A stretch of 6,714 bases of DNA from Candidatus Fermentithermobacillaceae bacterium UBA3907 (GCA_002391545.1 DGFF01000018.1:6161-12874), one strand, 5' to 3'. Shown: positions 1-6,428, counted from the first letter of the stretch. Numbers and translations: made by a program. The notes: generated by a model from the sequence alone, not told the origin.

Positions 1-42
1 CTAGCCGCAGCGTAAGATTGCAAACTTAGAGCACCAGGCGGC

Positions 43-59
43 ATAGTATTTATCACTAT
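43..59. repeat. Short inverted repeat upstream of the first promoter
   Basis: ATAGT (43-47) and ACTAT (55-59) are exact inverted copies separated by 7 bases, ending 3 bases before the -35 box of the promoter at 63-91. It could be an operator or chance in an AT-rich stretch. It has no T-run and is too weak to be a terminator. The rest of bases 1-60 shows no recognisable gene end. Confidence 0.2.
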
Positions 60-62
60 ACT

Positions 63-91
63 TTGTTTCTATCTGCTACCTAGCATATAAT
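63..91 (+). promoter_or_regulatory. Sigma-A-type promoter for the yacL-ispDF-cysS-thyX-rlmB run
   Basis: A perfect -10 box TATAAT (86-91) lies 17 bases downstream of TTGTTT (63-68), a partial match to TTGACA. Transcription would start near base 98, giving a leader of about 34 bases before the start codon at 132. No comparably good promoter was noticed between here and 5633, and the genes are closely packed. I infer that it drives the whole run through rlmB. Confidence 0.65.
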
Positions 92-113
92 AGTTGCATA
101 AAGAAATAAGGTG

Positions 114-123
114 AAAGGGGGTG
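114..123 (+). promoter_or_regulatory. Ribosome binding site that sets the start of the PIN/TRAM gene
   Basis: AAAGGGGGTG is a strong match to the 16S anti-SD and ends 8 bases before the ATG at 132. The in-frame GTG at 111 lies upstream of or within this site and has only a weak AAG before it. The site therefore favours ATG 132 and removes seven extra residues from the longest reading. Confidence 0.7.
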
Positions 124-131
124 CTTGTGAA

Positions 132-1250
132 ATGGATAAGACTGGGCGGTATTTTGCAGTTGCTGGAGCGGTGATCGGTGGAGTTTCTGGTTTTTACTTG
201 TTAGAACCAGTCAGTGAGTTTCTCGCGAGAGAGTTTAGCATTTACCAGTCAGTAGGAGTGATAGCTCTTTTCGTAGGCGTGTTTGCTGGGCTTTTTTATC
301 TTATAGGACCACCAATCTTTCGCCTGATTAAAAAGGGAGTGAAGTCCCTCGAAACCCAAATGGTAAGAATGGCCTTTCAGGATATTTTGGTAGGGGTTGC
401 CGGCCTTATAATTGGACTTATAATTGCTAATTTAATTGCCCCTTCCTTGGGTAGAATACCTGTTGTAGGCAGTTTTCTTCCAGTTATCGCCCTTGTAATA
501 CTAGGGTATATTGGAATATCGGTGGCTTTGAGCAAAAAAGAGGATATTTTATCAGTGAGTTCTCGTTTTCGGAATCCAGGTAAAGCTTCTACACAATCTG
601 AGGCGGCTTCGGAAAAGAATCATTCCTCGGCAGTGCCTAAGATTTTGGACACAAGCAGCATAATAGATGGGAGAATAGCGGATATATGCAAGACAGGGTT
701 CGTAGAAGGTCCTATTGTAATTCCCGATTTTATTCTAGATGAGCTTAGACATATAGCTGATTCTTCAGACAACATGAAGAGAAACAAAGGAAGGCGGGGT
801 TTGGACATTCTAAATGTCATGCAGAAAGAACTCCCTATAGAAGTGTCTGTAGTAGAATGGCCTGAAGATACTGACCAAGACGTGGACGTACGGCTGCTCA
901 AAATGGCAATGGCTATGGACGGAGTTATTGTGACCACTGATTTCAATCTTGCAAAAATCGCAGAGCTCCAGGAAGTAGGCGTTCTTAATATTAACCTACT
1001 AGCAAATGCGCTTAAACCTATTGTGGCTACAGGAGAAGAAATGGTCATAAGATTGATAAAAGAGGGTAAAGAACCTGGGCAAGGTGTAGGTTATTTAGAA
1101 GACGGTACTATGGTTGTCGTTGAGGATGCAAAGAAATTGGTTGGTGAGGAAGTGCAAATAGTAGTAACCAATTGTCACACCACGCCAGCTGGGCGCATGA
1201 TATTTGCTAAGCTAAAGTCTTCTGAAGTGGTTGAACGCTATGAAGGATGA
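132..1250 (+). CDS. yacL: YacL-type membrane protein with PIN and TRAM domains
   Basis: This is a predicted membrane-anchored PIN-fold nuclease of 372 residues. Four hydrophobic segments lie at about 7-27, 38-60, 84-105 and 109-132, followed by a polar linker (about 135-168). The PIN domain (about 169-295) keeps the expected acidic residues: D173 in LDTSSIIDGR, E204 in DELRHIAD, D250/D252 in DQDVDVRLL and D270 in TTDFN. Residues 300-365 look like a TRAM nucleic-acid-binding domain (GVGYLEDGTMVVVEDA). The architecture and length match Bacillus YacL and clostridial 'PIN/TRAM domain' proteins. The family is presumed to cut or bind RNA at the membrane, but its substrate is not established as far as I know. 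It is the first gene of the run, and its end overlaps the start of ispDF by 11 bases, suggesting translational coupling. ATG 132 was chosen over GTG 111 on the ribosome site. The family call is confident; nuclease activity is inferred from the retained acidic residues. Confidence 0.93.
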   Translation: MDKTGRYFAVAGAVIGGVSGFYLLEPVSEFLAREFSIYQSVGVIALFVGVFAGLFYLIGPPIFRLIKKGVKSLETQMVRMAFQDILVGVAGLIIGLIIANLIAPSLGRIPVVGSFLPVIALVILGYIGISVALSKKEDILSVSSRFRNPGKASTQSEAASEKNHSSAVPKILDTSSIIDGRIADICKTGFVEGPIVIPDFILDELRHIADSSDNMKRNKGRRGLDILNVMQKELPIEVSVVEWPEDTDQDVDVRLLKMAMAMDGVIVTTDFNLAKIAELQEVGVLNINLLANALKPIVATGEEMVIRLIKEGKEPGQGVGYLEDGTMVVVEDAKKLVGEEVQIVVTNCHTTPAGRMIFAKLKSSEVVERYEG

Positions 1251-2454
1251 CCTTTGGGCATTAATTCCAGCGGCTGGTGAGGGTGAGAGAACTGGGTTTT
1301 CAGAACCAAAACAGTTCGTGGTTGTAGCAGGTAAAACCATGTTGGAATGGACGGCAGAGAAGGTTCTAGCCTTGCCTGAAGTAAGCGGGATAGTTATAGC
1401 TTTGCCTCCAGGATTTGAGAAGGATGAGAAGGCAGGACACATTTTAGCATCCCTAAGGCAAAAAGGATCGAAGCCTGTGTTAGCAGTTCCAGGTGGGGTA
1501 AACCGCCAAGCCTCTGTGTTTACCGCTCTCCAAGAAGTTCCAAAGGGTGTCAAATGGGTTACAGTCCACGATGCATCGAGGCCGCTTTTCACTGCAGATT
1601 TATTCAGACGAGTTTTGAAAGCAGCCAAGAAGGTATCGGCAGCCATATGTGGGATATCACCAGTTGATACTGTGAAGATCGTCCATACTTCAAAGCTTCA
1701 TATTGAAAGCACATTTCCTAGAGAGAACATGATTTTGGTGCAGACTCCCCAGATATTTGAGCACAGTCTTTTGCATGTGGCTCATGAACAAGCGGCAAAA
1801 GATGGGTTTATTGGAACAGACGACAGCCAGCTAGTTGAGCGATTGGGGCACCAGGTAGCGGTAGTTCCCGGCGAAAGAACTAATATAAAGATTACTTTTC
1901 CAGAAGATTTTATCCTTATGGAGAACCTTTTAGAGTCAGATGCCCAGGTTGATTTGGATGAGGTAGACGGGTTTTGTGCAGTAGGTTGTGGGTTTGATGT
2001 CCACCCTTTGGTCACAGGGCGCAAATGCGTAATAGGCGGCGTAGAGATCCCTTTTGAAAGGGGACTTTCAGGGCATTCTGATGCAGATGTACTATGCCAC
2101 GCTATCTGTGACGCTATCTTAGGGGCTTTTTCCATGGGGGATATAGGTAAATGGTATCCTCCTGGAGATTTGAGATTTAAGGATGGGAAAAGTCTCGATT
2201 TTTTGACAGACATTGGGGCAAAAGTAAGTGGATCAGGCCGTATCGTTCATGTTGATTGCACTATCGTGGCTCAGTCTCCCAAGATGCAGCCACACATTGA
2301 AGAAATGAGGGAGAATATATCGAGGGCGTTGGATATCGAAAAAGACAGAGTGTCTGTAAAGGCTACCTCGCCTGAACATATCGGCAGCCTAGGCAGGGGC
2401 GAGGGAATAGCAGCTTTTTGTACAGCGACCGTTTTTAAGAAAGGAAGGGGCTAG
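1240..2454 (+). CDS. ispDF: Bifunctional IspD-IspF fusion enzyme (MEP isoprenoid pathway)
   Basis: One 404-residue chain carries two non-consecutive steps of the MEP pathway. Residues 1-230 are IspD (MEP cytidylyltransferase, making CDP-ME from MEP and CTP): the nucleotide-binding PAAGEGERTG...PKQF (R17, K24), GGVNRQASV, HDASRP (110-115), DTVK, TPQIF, TDDSQLVE and NIKITFPEDF. After a linker of only about 15 residues, 245-404 are IspF (MEcPP synthase, converting CDP-ME-2-phosphate): GFDVH supplies D253 and H255, HSDADVLCH supplies H287 (the three metal ligands, same spacing as E. coli D8/H10/H42), then AQSPKMQPHI, VKATSPEHIG and GRGEGIAAF. The usual PDTD segment of IspF reads PPGD here, a variation I believe occurs in other fusions. 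No stop or frameshift separates the halves. The start overlaps the preceding gene. ATG 1240 is preferred to TTG 1231 because GAAGTGG (1224-1230) is then 9 bases away. It is cytosolic. IspE, which works between the two halves, is not in the window. Confidence 0.95.
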   Translation: MKDDLWALIPAAGEGERTGFSEPKQFVVVAGKTMLEWTAEKVLALPEVSGIVIALPPGFEKDEKAGHILASLRQKGSKPVLAVPGGVNRQASVFTALQEVPKGVKWVTVHDASRPLFTADLFRRVLKAAKKVSAAICGISPVDTVKIVHTSKLHIESTFPRENMILVQTPQIFEHSLLHVAHEQAAKDGFIGTDDSQLVERLGHQVAVVPGERTNIKITFPEDFILMENLLESDAQVDLDEVDGFCAVGCGFDVHPLVTGRKCVIGGVEIPFERGLSGHSDADVLCHAICDAILGAFSMGDIGKWYPPGDLRFKDGKSLDFLTDIGAKVSGSGRIVHVDCTIVAQSPKMQPHIEEMRENISRALDIEKDRVSVKATSPEHIGSLGRGEGIAAFCTATVFKKGRG

Positions 2455-2456
2455 AG

Positions 2457-3917
2457 GTGGGCATCGTTGTTTATAACACGCTATCAAGACAATACGAAGA
2501 GTTTGAACCCATTGAAGAAGGACACGTGAAGATATACGTATGTGGGATCACACCTTATGACAGTAGTCATATAGGCCATGCTCGCCCCGGGGTGTTCTGG
2601 GATGTTGTCAGGCGCTACCTTCTTTACAAAGGCTACAAAGTTACTTTTGTAACCAATTTTACAGATATTGAGGACAAGATCATAAAGAGGAGTCAAGAAA
2701 CTGGGATCCCATTTATGGAGATAGCCGAAAAATATTCTAGAGAATATATAGACGCCATGGACAAACTAGGTGTGAAAAGAGCCGATGCCTATCCTAGGGC
2801 TAGTGAAGTGATCCCCGAGATCATAGAAATGGTAGAGGGGCTCATAGAGAAAGGTTACGCGTATGAGTCTTCAGGAGACGTGTATTTCAGGACAGAGAGA
2901 TTTCAAGATTATGGCGCGCTTTCAGGGAAAAACCTTGACGAGTTGATGCCAGGAGCTAGAGTTCAAGTTTCAGGGCTGAAAGAATCTAGTCTAGACTTTG
3001 CGCTCTGGAAAGCAGCTGATAAAGATGAACCTGGGTGGGAAAGTCCGTGGGGATGGGGTCGGCCCGGGTGGCATATAGAATGCTCTGTTATGGTCTTAAA
3101 ATTCTTGGGACCCAGTATAGATATGCACGGTGGCGGAACGGAACTTATATTCCCCCACCACGAAAATGAAATAGCTCAATCTGAGGCTTTTACAGGTGTT
3201 AAGCCTTACGTTAAGTATTGGATCCACCACGAGATGCTGAACCTTTCAGGCGAAAAAATGTCCAAATCTATAGGTAATGTGCTCAGCTTAACGCATATTT
3301 TGGAAACCCACGATCCTATGGCAGTTAGGTTGTATCTCCTTTCGGCTCACAGGCGAAAAATACTCGAGTATTCAGAGGAACTTCTTCAGTCAGCAGAAAA
3401 AGGATGGAACAGGATCGAGACTTGCGTTGAGAACGCTACCAAGTTTTTGCTGGATCCTGATGCTCAGGGGTTAAGCGATCCAACTATGCTTATAGAAGGT
3501 ATTGGGAAATGTGAGAAAGAGTTTTTCCAAGCGATGGATTACGATTTTAATACGCCAGGAGCCATAGCCGCAGTTTTTGATCTAGTTACTGCCATCAATT
3601 CTCACATAGTAACTACGGGCGCTACTACGTCTGATGAATTTGGCAGGCAAAAGGTTGGAGAGGCGTATGCCCTTCTCATTCAATGTCTAGGTATTTTAGG
3701 ACTCACACCTAGGATTTTAAGTACGCTACCAGGTACAAGAGAAGCTCAAGGGGATGATGTAAGTCAGGATCTTCTTAAGATACTAGTTGATATGAGAGAT
3801 GCGGCCAGAAAAGCGAAGGATTTTGAAACTGCGGATTATATAAGAGAAAGATTGTCACATCTGGGGTTTGTGTTGGAAGACACATCTTCGGGTACCAAGG
3901 TTCGAATTGGGAAGTAG
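2457..3917 (+). CDS. cysS: Cysteinyl-tRNA synthetase
   Basis: This class I aminoacyl-tRNA synthetase activates cysteine with ATP and charges tRNA-Cys. It has 486 residues, slightly above the usual 460-480. The HIGH signature is intact (HIGH 38-41 within GITPYDSSHIGHAR) and KMSKS is at 267-271. The four zinc ligands that select cysteine are present at C29, C209, H234 and E238, nearly the E. coli numbering (28, 209, 234, 238). The N-terminal half is the Rossmann catalytic fold, and about 300-486 is the helical DALR and anticodon-binding part. The GTG start is supported by AAGGAAGGGG (2441-2450), 6 bases upstream, and by the usual family N-terminus (VYNTLSRQYEEF). Only 2 bases separate it from ispDF, so cotranscription is very likely. 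I saw no T-box leader in front of it. The CGITPYD wording around the first zinc ligand differs from the CGPTVYN form common in many bacteria but keeps all functional residues. Confidence 0.97.
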   Translation: MGIVVYNTLSRQYEEFEPIEEGHVKIYVCGITPYDSSHIGHARPGVFWDVVRRYLLYKGYKVTFVTNFTDIEDKIIKRSQETGIPFMEIAEKYSREYIDAMDKLGVKRADAYPRASEVIPEIIEMVEGLIEKGYAYESSGDVYFRTERFQDYGALSGKNLDELMPGARVQVSGLKESSLDFALWKAADKDEPGWESPWGWGRPGWHIECSVMVLKFLGPSIDMHGGGTELIFPHHENEIAQSEAFTGVKPYVKYWIHHEMLNLSGEKMSKSIGNVLSLTHILETHDPMAVRLYLLSAHRRKILEYSEELLQSAEKGWNRIETCVENATKFLLDPDAQGLSDPTMLIEGIGKCEKEFFQAMDYDFNTPGAIAAVFDLVTAINSHIVTTGATTSDEFGRQKVGEAYALLIQCLGILGLTPRILSTLPGTREAQGDDVSQDLLKILVDMRDAARKAKDFETADYIRERLSHLGFVLEDTSSGTKVRIGK

Positions 3918-3935
3918 GAGGGGAGATGGAAGGGC

Positions 3936-4784
3936 ATGAGTGAGACAGTCCGAGGGAAACCTGAGAAGGCTGAGATGAGCGTAAGAATACTATATTATCC
4001 GTTTATGGGAACGGATATTGACACAGAGCGGTTAATCCTTTTAGCCCGTCTTTGTTATGCTCCAATGGGAATAGATGAATTGGAGGACCTTTTGACTGGA
4101 GACAAGCCATCCAAGGAGGATACAGGCAAATTTATTCGGAATCTGATCAGATCTGGGCACTTGGGAGCTCTTGAACACTGGCACACGACTTTTGCTGTAG
4201 AAGGTTATTCAAGGATATCCAGCCAGCAAAACGATAGGCACAGACTGATGAAAGTGTTCAAAGATTCAGGCGTTTTCTATTACAACGAACCTGTACAAGC
4301 TAGTGCAGACGTATCCCAGCTGCAACAGTCCCAGCGGTACGTAAAAGAAGATAATTTTAGATACATAACTCCTCCCAGTTTTTATGAGCACCCTGAGTTT
4401 TTAAAAAGATTTGAAACCCTGCAAGACGAAGTGTTAGATATGCAGAGACAGGGACTATCATTAGGTATCCCTGCTGAAGATGTGAGGTTTGCACTTACTA
4501 ACGCTACGGAAACTAGGTTTGTAGTGACCACAAACGCCAGGCAGCTAAGGCACATGTTTAACTTGAGATGTTGTCAAAGAGCCCAGTGGGAAATTAGGGA
4601 AATGTTTACCCGTTTGTTGGAGCAGTACAAGGAGATCGCTCCAAATATCTTTTACAAAGCAGGAGCGTCATGCGATGAGTTTGGTTATTGCCCTGAAGGC
4701 AAGATGTCATGCGGCAGAGCTCCTACATTAGATGAGTTAAAGAAAGCGTATAAGACTTCAAAGAAGGAAAAGAAGGAAGGTTGA
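3936..4784 (+). CDS. thyX: Flavin-dependent thymidylate synthase ThyX with an insertion in its signature motif
   Basis: ThyX makes dTMP from dUMP using methylene-tetrahydrofolate, FAD and NADPH. Recognisable family blocks are LARLCYAPMG near the N-terminus, SGHLGALEHW, FAVEGYSR...Q..RHR (RHR 101-103), QQSQRYVKEDNF (130-141), FNLRCCQRAQWEIR (R211, probably the conserved dUMP-contacting Arg) and the Cys-rich tail GASCDEFGYCPEGKMSCGR typical of Bacillota ThyX. At 282 residues it is longer than the usual 220-250. The canonical motif RHRxxSxNExSxRY spans 14 residues, but here R101 to Y135 spans 35, so about 21 extra residues sit between RHR and QQSQRY. The reading frame is intact throughout. The start is uncertain. 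ATG 3936 follows AGGAGGGG (3916-3923) at 12 bases. ATG 3975 follows GAGAAGG at about 5 bases and gives MSVRILYYPF, closer to usual ThyX N-termini. It lies 18 bases after cysS, in the slot where mrnC often sits. The family is certain; full activity is not, because of the insertion. Confidence 0.92.
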   Translation: MSETVRGKPEKAEMSVRILYYPFMGTDIDTERLILLARLCYAPMGIDELEDLLTGDKPSKEDTGKFIRNLIRSGHLGALEHWHTTFAVEGYSRISSQQNDRHRLMKVFKDSGVFYYNEPVQASADVSQLQQSQRYVKEDNFRYITPPSFYEHPEFLKRFETLQDEVLDMQRQGLSLGIPAEDVRFALTNATETRFVVTTNARQLRHMFNLRCCQRAQWEIREMFTRLLEQYKEIAPNIFYKAGASCDEFGYCPEGKMSCGRAPTLDELKKAYKTSKKEKKEG

Positions 4785-4815
4785 AGGGGTATACCAGCGG
4801 TCAAAAGGAGCAGGT

Positions 4816-4863
4816 TTGAGTTACATGGCTTGGGTTGTTGTAAAGAGTCTTGAGGAATGGTGA
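4816..4863 (+). CDS. Possible 15-codon leader peptide overlapping the rlmB start
   Basis: TTG at 4816, 5 bases after the good ribosome site AAAAGGAG (4803-4810), opens a 15-codon frame reading MSYMAWVVVKSLEEW, with stop TGA at 4861-4863. The stop overlaps the first codons of rlmB, whose own ribosome site is badly spaced. Ribosomes ending here could re-initiate on rlmB, so this would be a coupling leader. The peptide matches nothing I recognise. It may equally be chance in a 72-base gap. Confidence 0.22.
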   Translation: MSYMAWVVVKSLEEW

Positions 4864-5636
4864 AAAGTACGGTGGGGAAGAAGCGTTCGAGAGAGGGACA
4901 TAGGAAGATTACAATTTACGGGAAACAGCCTGTAAATGAAGCTTTAGAAAGCGAATGGCCTGTTTATGAGATCATAGTGCGCAAGGGGCAAGATGGATCT
5001 CAGTTGGAATCAATCCTAGCTAAGGCCCGTTCTTCAGGCATTTCTATCACCTACATGGATGATCGCGATTTTGATGCTGTTTATGGCAAGTCTGCCCAAG
5101 GTGTAGCGGCGGTTATAGGTGAAGTAGTTTTCAAAGACCTAGATGAAGTGTTGGGTCAAGTGCCGTCCGGTGAAGATCCTTTGTTTGTCGCGTTAGATGG
5201 CATAGAAGATCCTCAGAATTTGGGGTCAATTTGTAGAACTTCCCATGCCATGGGAGTCCATGCTGTGGTTATACCTAGAAGGAGGACGGCGCCTATTGCA
5301 GAGGGAGCGTTTAAGGCTTCAGCAGGAGCCGTTTTTTATCAACCCGTTTGCGAAGTGCCCAATATCCATCATTTCATTCAATGGTGCAAAAAGAATGGGG
5401 TTTGGGTTTACGGACTTGATGCTGATGGGCCAGTCTCTTTATGGGACATGGATCTCAAAGGACCTATTGGGTTAATTATCGGTTCTGAAGGGAAAGGCCT
5501 GTCCCGCCTGGCACGTGAAAGATGTGATGGGCTTATTAAGATCCCAATGTTTGGGAAAATAAATAGCCTCAATGCAAGCGTTGCCTGCGGCATGTCATTG
5601 TACGAAGTTCAGCGACAAAGAAATGTTAGATGTTGA
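4857..5636 (+). CDS. rlmB: RlmB-type 23S rRNA 2'-O-ribose methyltransferase (TrmH/SpoU family)
   Basis: This SAM-dependent SPOUT methyltransferase probably modifies the ribose of the guanosine equivalent to Gm2251 in the 23S rRNA P-loop. It has 259 residues, normal for RlmB. An N-terminal substrate-binding domain starts at about residue 18 (IYGKQPVNEAL) and runs to about 95. The knotted catalytic domain carries the three family motifs: motif 1 DGIEDPQNLGSICRTS (114-129, with N121 and R127), motif 2 GLIIGSEGKGLS (205-216) and motif 3 IPMFGKINSLNASVA (229-243, SLN 237-239), ending in SLYEVQRQR. RNA specificity is inferred from family and from the conserved position after cysS; other TrmH-family guanosine methylases share these motifs. 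An in-frame stop at 4851 limits the start to ATG 4857 or GTG 4860. GAGG (4852-4855) is too close to 4857 for normal initiation and only marginal for 4860. YacP, the usual next gene, is absent; sigH follows directly. Confidence 0.92.
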   Translation: MVKSTVGKKRSREGHRKITIYGKQPVNEALESEWPVYEIIVRKGQDGSQLESILAKARSSGISITYMDDRDFDAVYGKSAQGVAAVIGEVVFKDLDEVLGQVPSGEDPLFVALDGIEDPQNLGSICRTSHAMGVHAVVIPRRRTAPIAEGAFKASAGAVFYQPVCEVPNIHHFIQWCKKNGVWVYGLDADGPVSLWDMDLKGPIGLIIGSEGKGLSRLARERCDGLIKIPMFGKINSLNASVACGMSLYEVQRQRNVRC

Positions 5637-5662
5637 TTTTCACATGGTAAGGAACATATAAT
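5633..5662 (+). promoter_or_regulatory. Sigma-A-type promoter of sigH
   Basis: TTGATT (5633-5638) and a perfect TATAAT (5657-5662) are separated by 18 bases, beginning at the very end of rlmB. Transcription would start near 5669 and give a leader of about 70 bases before TTG 5742. In Bacillus sigH also has its own vegetative promoter and is repressed by AbrB; whether AbrB acts here cannot be read from the sequence. Confidence 0.65.
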
Positions 5663-5672
5663 GTATATACAT
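5661..5672. promoter_or_regulatory. Perfect 12-bp palindrome at the sigH -10 and start site
   Basis: ATGTATATACAT is fully self-complementary. It begins on the last two bases of the -10 box and covers the expected transcription start near 5669. A dimeric repressor bound here would block the promoter. An operator is an inference from position only; AT-rich palindromes of this size also arise by chance. Confidence 0.3.
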
Positions 5673-5726
5673 CCAAGCACCATAAATCCAATCGGGAAAC
5701 TTACAGAGTGTAGGCCAAAAACAACC

Positions 5727-5737
5727 GGGGAGGGGTG
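5727..5737 (+). promoter_or_regulatory. Strong ribosome binding site that sets the sigH start at TTG 5742
   Basis: GGGGAGGGGTG matches the anti-SD well. The G-run ends at 5735, six bases before TTG 5742, in frame with SigH. No other in-frame start nearby has such a site. The GGTT at 5744-5747 and AACC at 5751-5754, and the C-run at 5753-5757, could pair with each other or with this G-rich site and so modulate initiation; that is speculation. Confidence 0.7.
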
Positions 5738-5741
5738 CTGT

Positions 5742-6428
5742 TTGGTTACTAACCCCCAAAGTAGGTTAGATTCAGTTTTTGATGAAATGCAGGACGAGGA
5801 AATAGTAGAGGTGGCCAGAGCAGGTTCGGTTGAGGCCCAGGAGTATCTTATCAACAAGTACAAAGGTTTTGTAAAGGCAAAAGCAAGGTCATATTTTCTG
5901 ATTGGTGCAGATCGTGAGGATATTATACAGGAAGGAATGATAGGGCTTTATAAGGCTATAAGAGATTATCGGAGCGATAAGCAAACGTCATTTAAATCTT
6001 TTGCAGAACTGTGTGTAACCAGACAAATAATTACTGCCATAAAGACGGCGACTAGACAAAAGCACATCCCGCTCAACTCGTACGTCTCACTCAATAGGCC
6101 CATATATGATGAGGATTCGGATAGGACTCTGTTGGATGTTATGCCCAGCGAACAGGTTTTAGACCCTGAGGAGGTAGTCATCAGCGCCGAGGAGCTCACG
6201 AGGATGGAGGAGCAAGTAGCAGAAATTTTGAGCGATTTGGAATGGCAAGTTCTCAATTGTTACTTAGATGGAAAATCTTACGTTGAAATTGCAAACGAAT
6301 TACAAAGACATGTGAAATCTGTGGACAACGCTTTACAGCGAGTGAAAAGAAAACTTGAGCGATTTGCAGATCAAAAAAGCATCACAATCGTATCTGAAAA
6401 TGGACACGTTTCCTTGCGTGAGAACTGA
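5742..6428 (+). CDS. sigH: RNA polymerase sigma-H factor (stationary phase and sporulation)
   Basis: SigH (Spo0H) directs RNA polymerase to transition-state and early sporulation promoters. From TTG 5742 it has 228 residues, near the about 218 of the Bacillus protein. Region 2 (about 31-105) is highly typical: YLINKYKGFVKAKARSYF, GADREDIIQEGMIGLYKAIR (55-74), SFKSFAELCVTRQIITAIK and TRQKHIPLNSYVSL. Region 4 with its helix-turn-helix spans about 160-206 (EWQVLNCYLDGKSYVEIANE...SVDNALQRVKRKL). A reading from ATG 5661 would give 255 residues, but that ATG is part of the -10 box, upstream of the expected transcript start, and its 27 extra residues are unlike any SigH N-terminus I know. TTG 5742 has an excellent ribosome site, and the MQDEEIVEVAR block then falls at residues 16-26, as expected. 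It has its own promoter after rlmB; I saw no terminator between them, so read-through is possible. No clear terminator follows the gene. Confidence 0.95.
   Translation: MVTNPQSRLDSVFDEMQDEEIVEVARAGSVEAQEYLINKYKGFVKAKARSYFLIGADREDIIQEGMIGLYKAIRDYRSDKQTSFKSFAELCVTRQIITAIKTATRQKHIPLNSYVSLNRPIYDEDSDRTLLDVMPSEQVLDPEEVVISAEELTRMEEQVAEILSDLEWQVLNCYLDGKSYVEIANELQRHVKSVDNALQRVKRKLERFADQKSITIVSENGHVSLREN

Noticed and set aside
111..131. GTG 111 as the start of the PIN/TRAM gene
   Set aside because: The strong ribosome site at 114-123 lies downstream of it and serves ATG 132; the seven extra residues do not look like part of the first membrane segment.
620..1048. Minus-strand open frame of 142 codons
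   Set aside because: It lies wholly opposite the PIN domain coding sequence, has serine-rich low-complexity wording and resembles no family. The open frames at 1212-1646 and 1782-2213 on the minus strand were rejected for the same reason.
1231..1239. TTG 1231 as the start of IspDF
   Set aside because: The only ribosome-site-like bases (GAAGTGG) directly abut it, while they are well spaced for ATG 1240.
2400..2456. A T-box or other riboswitch before cysS
   Set aside because: cysS follows ispDF by only 2 bases, leaving no room for a leader, and no T-box motif was seen.
4740..4863. A frameshift extending ThyX into the gap before rlmB
   Set aside because: The purine-rich end of thyX could in principle slip into the frame that stops at 4863, but ThyX is already complete at its Cys-rich tail and the extension would match nothing known.
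5245..5475. Plus-strand open frame inside rlmB in another frame
   Set aside because: It overlaps the conserved RlmB catalytic domain and has no plausible ribosome site or family resemblance.
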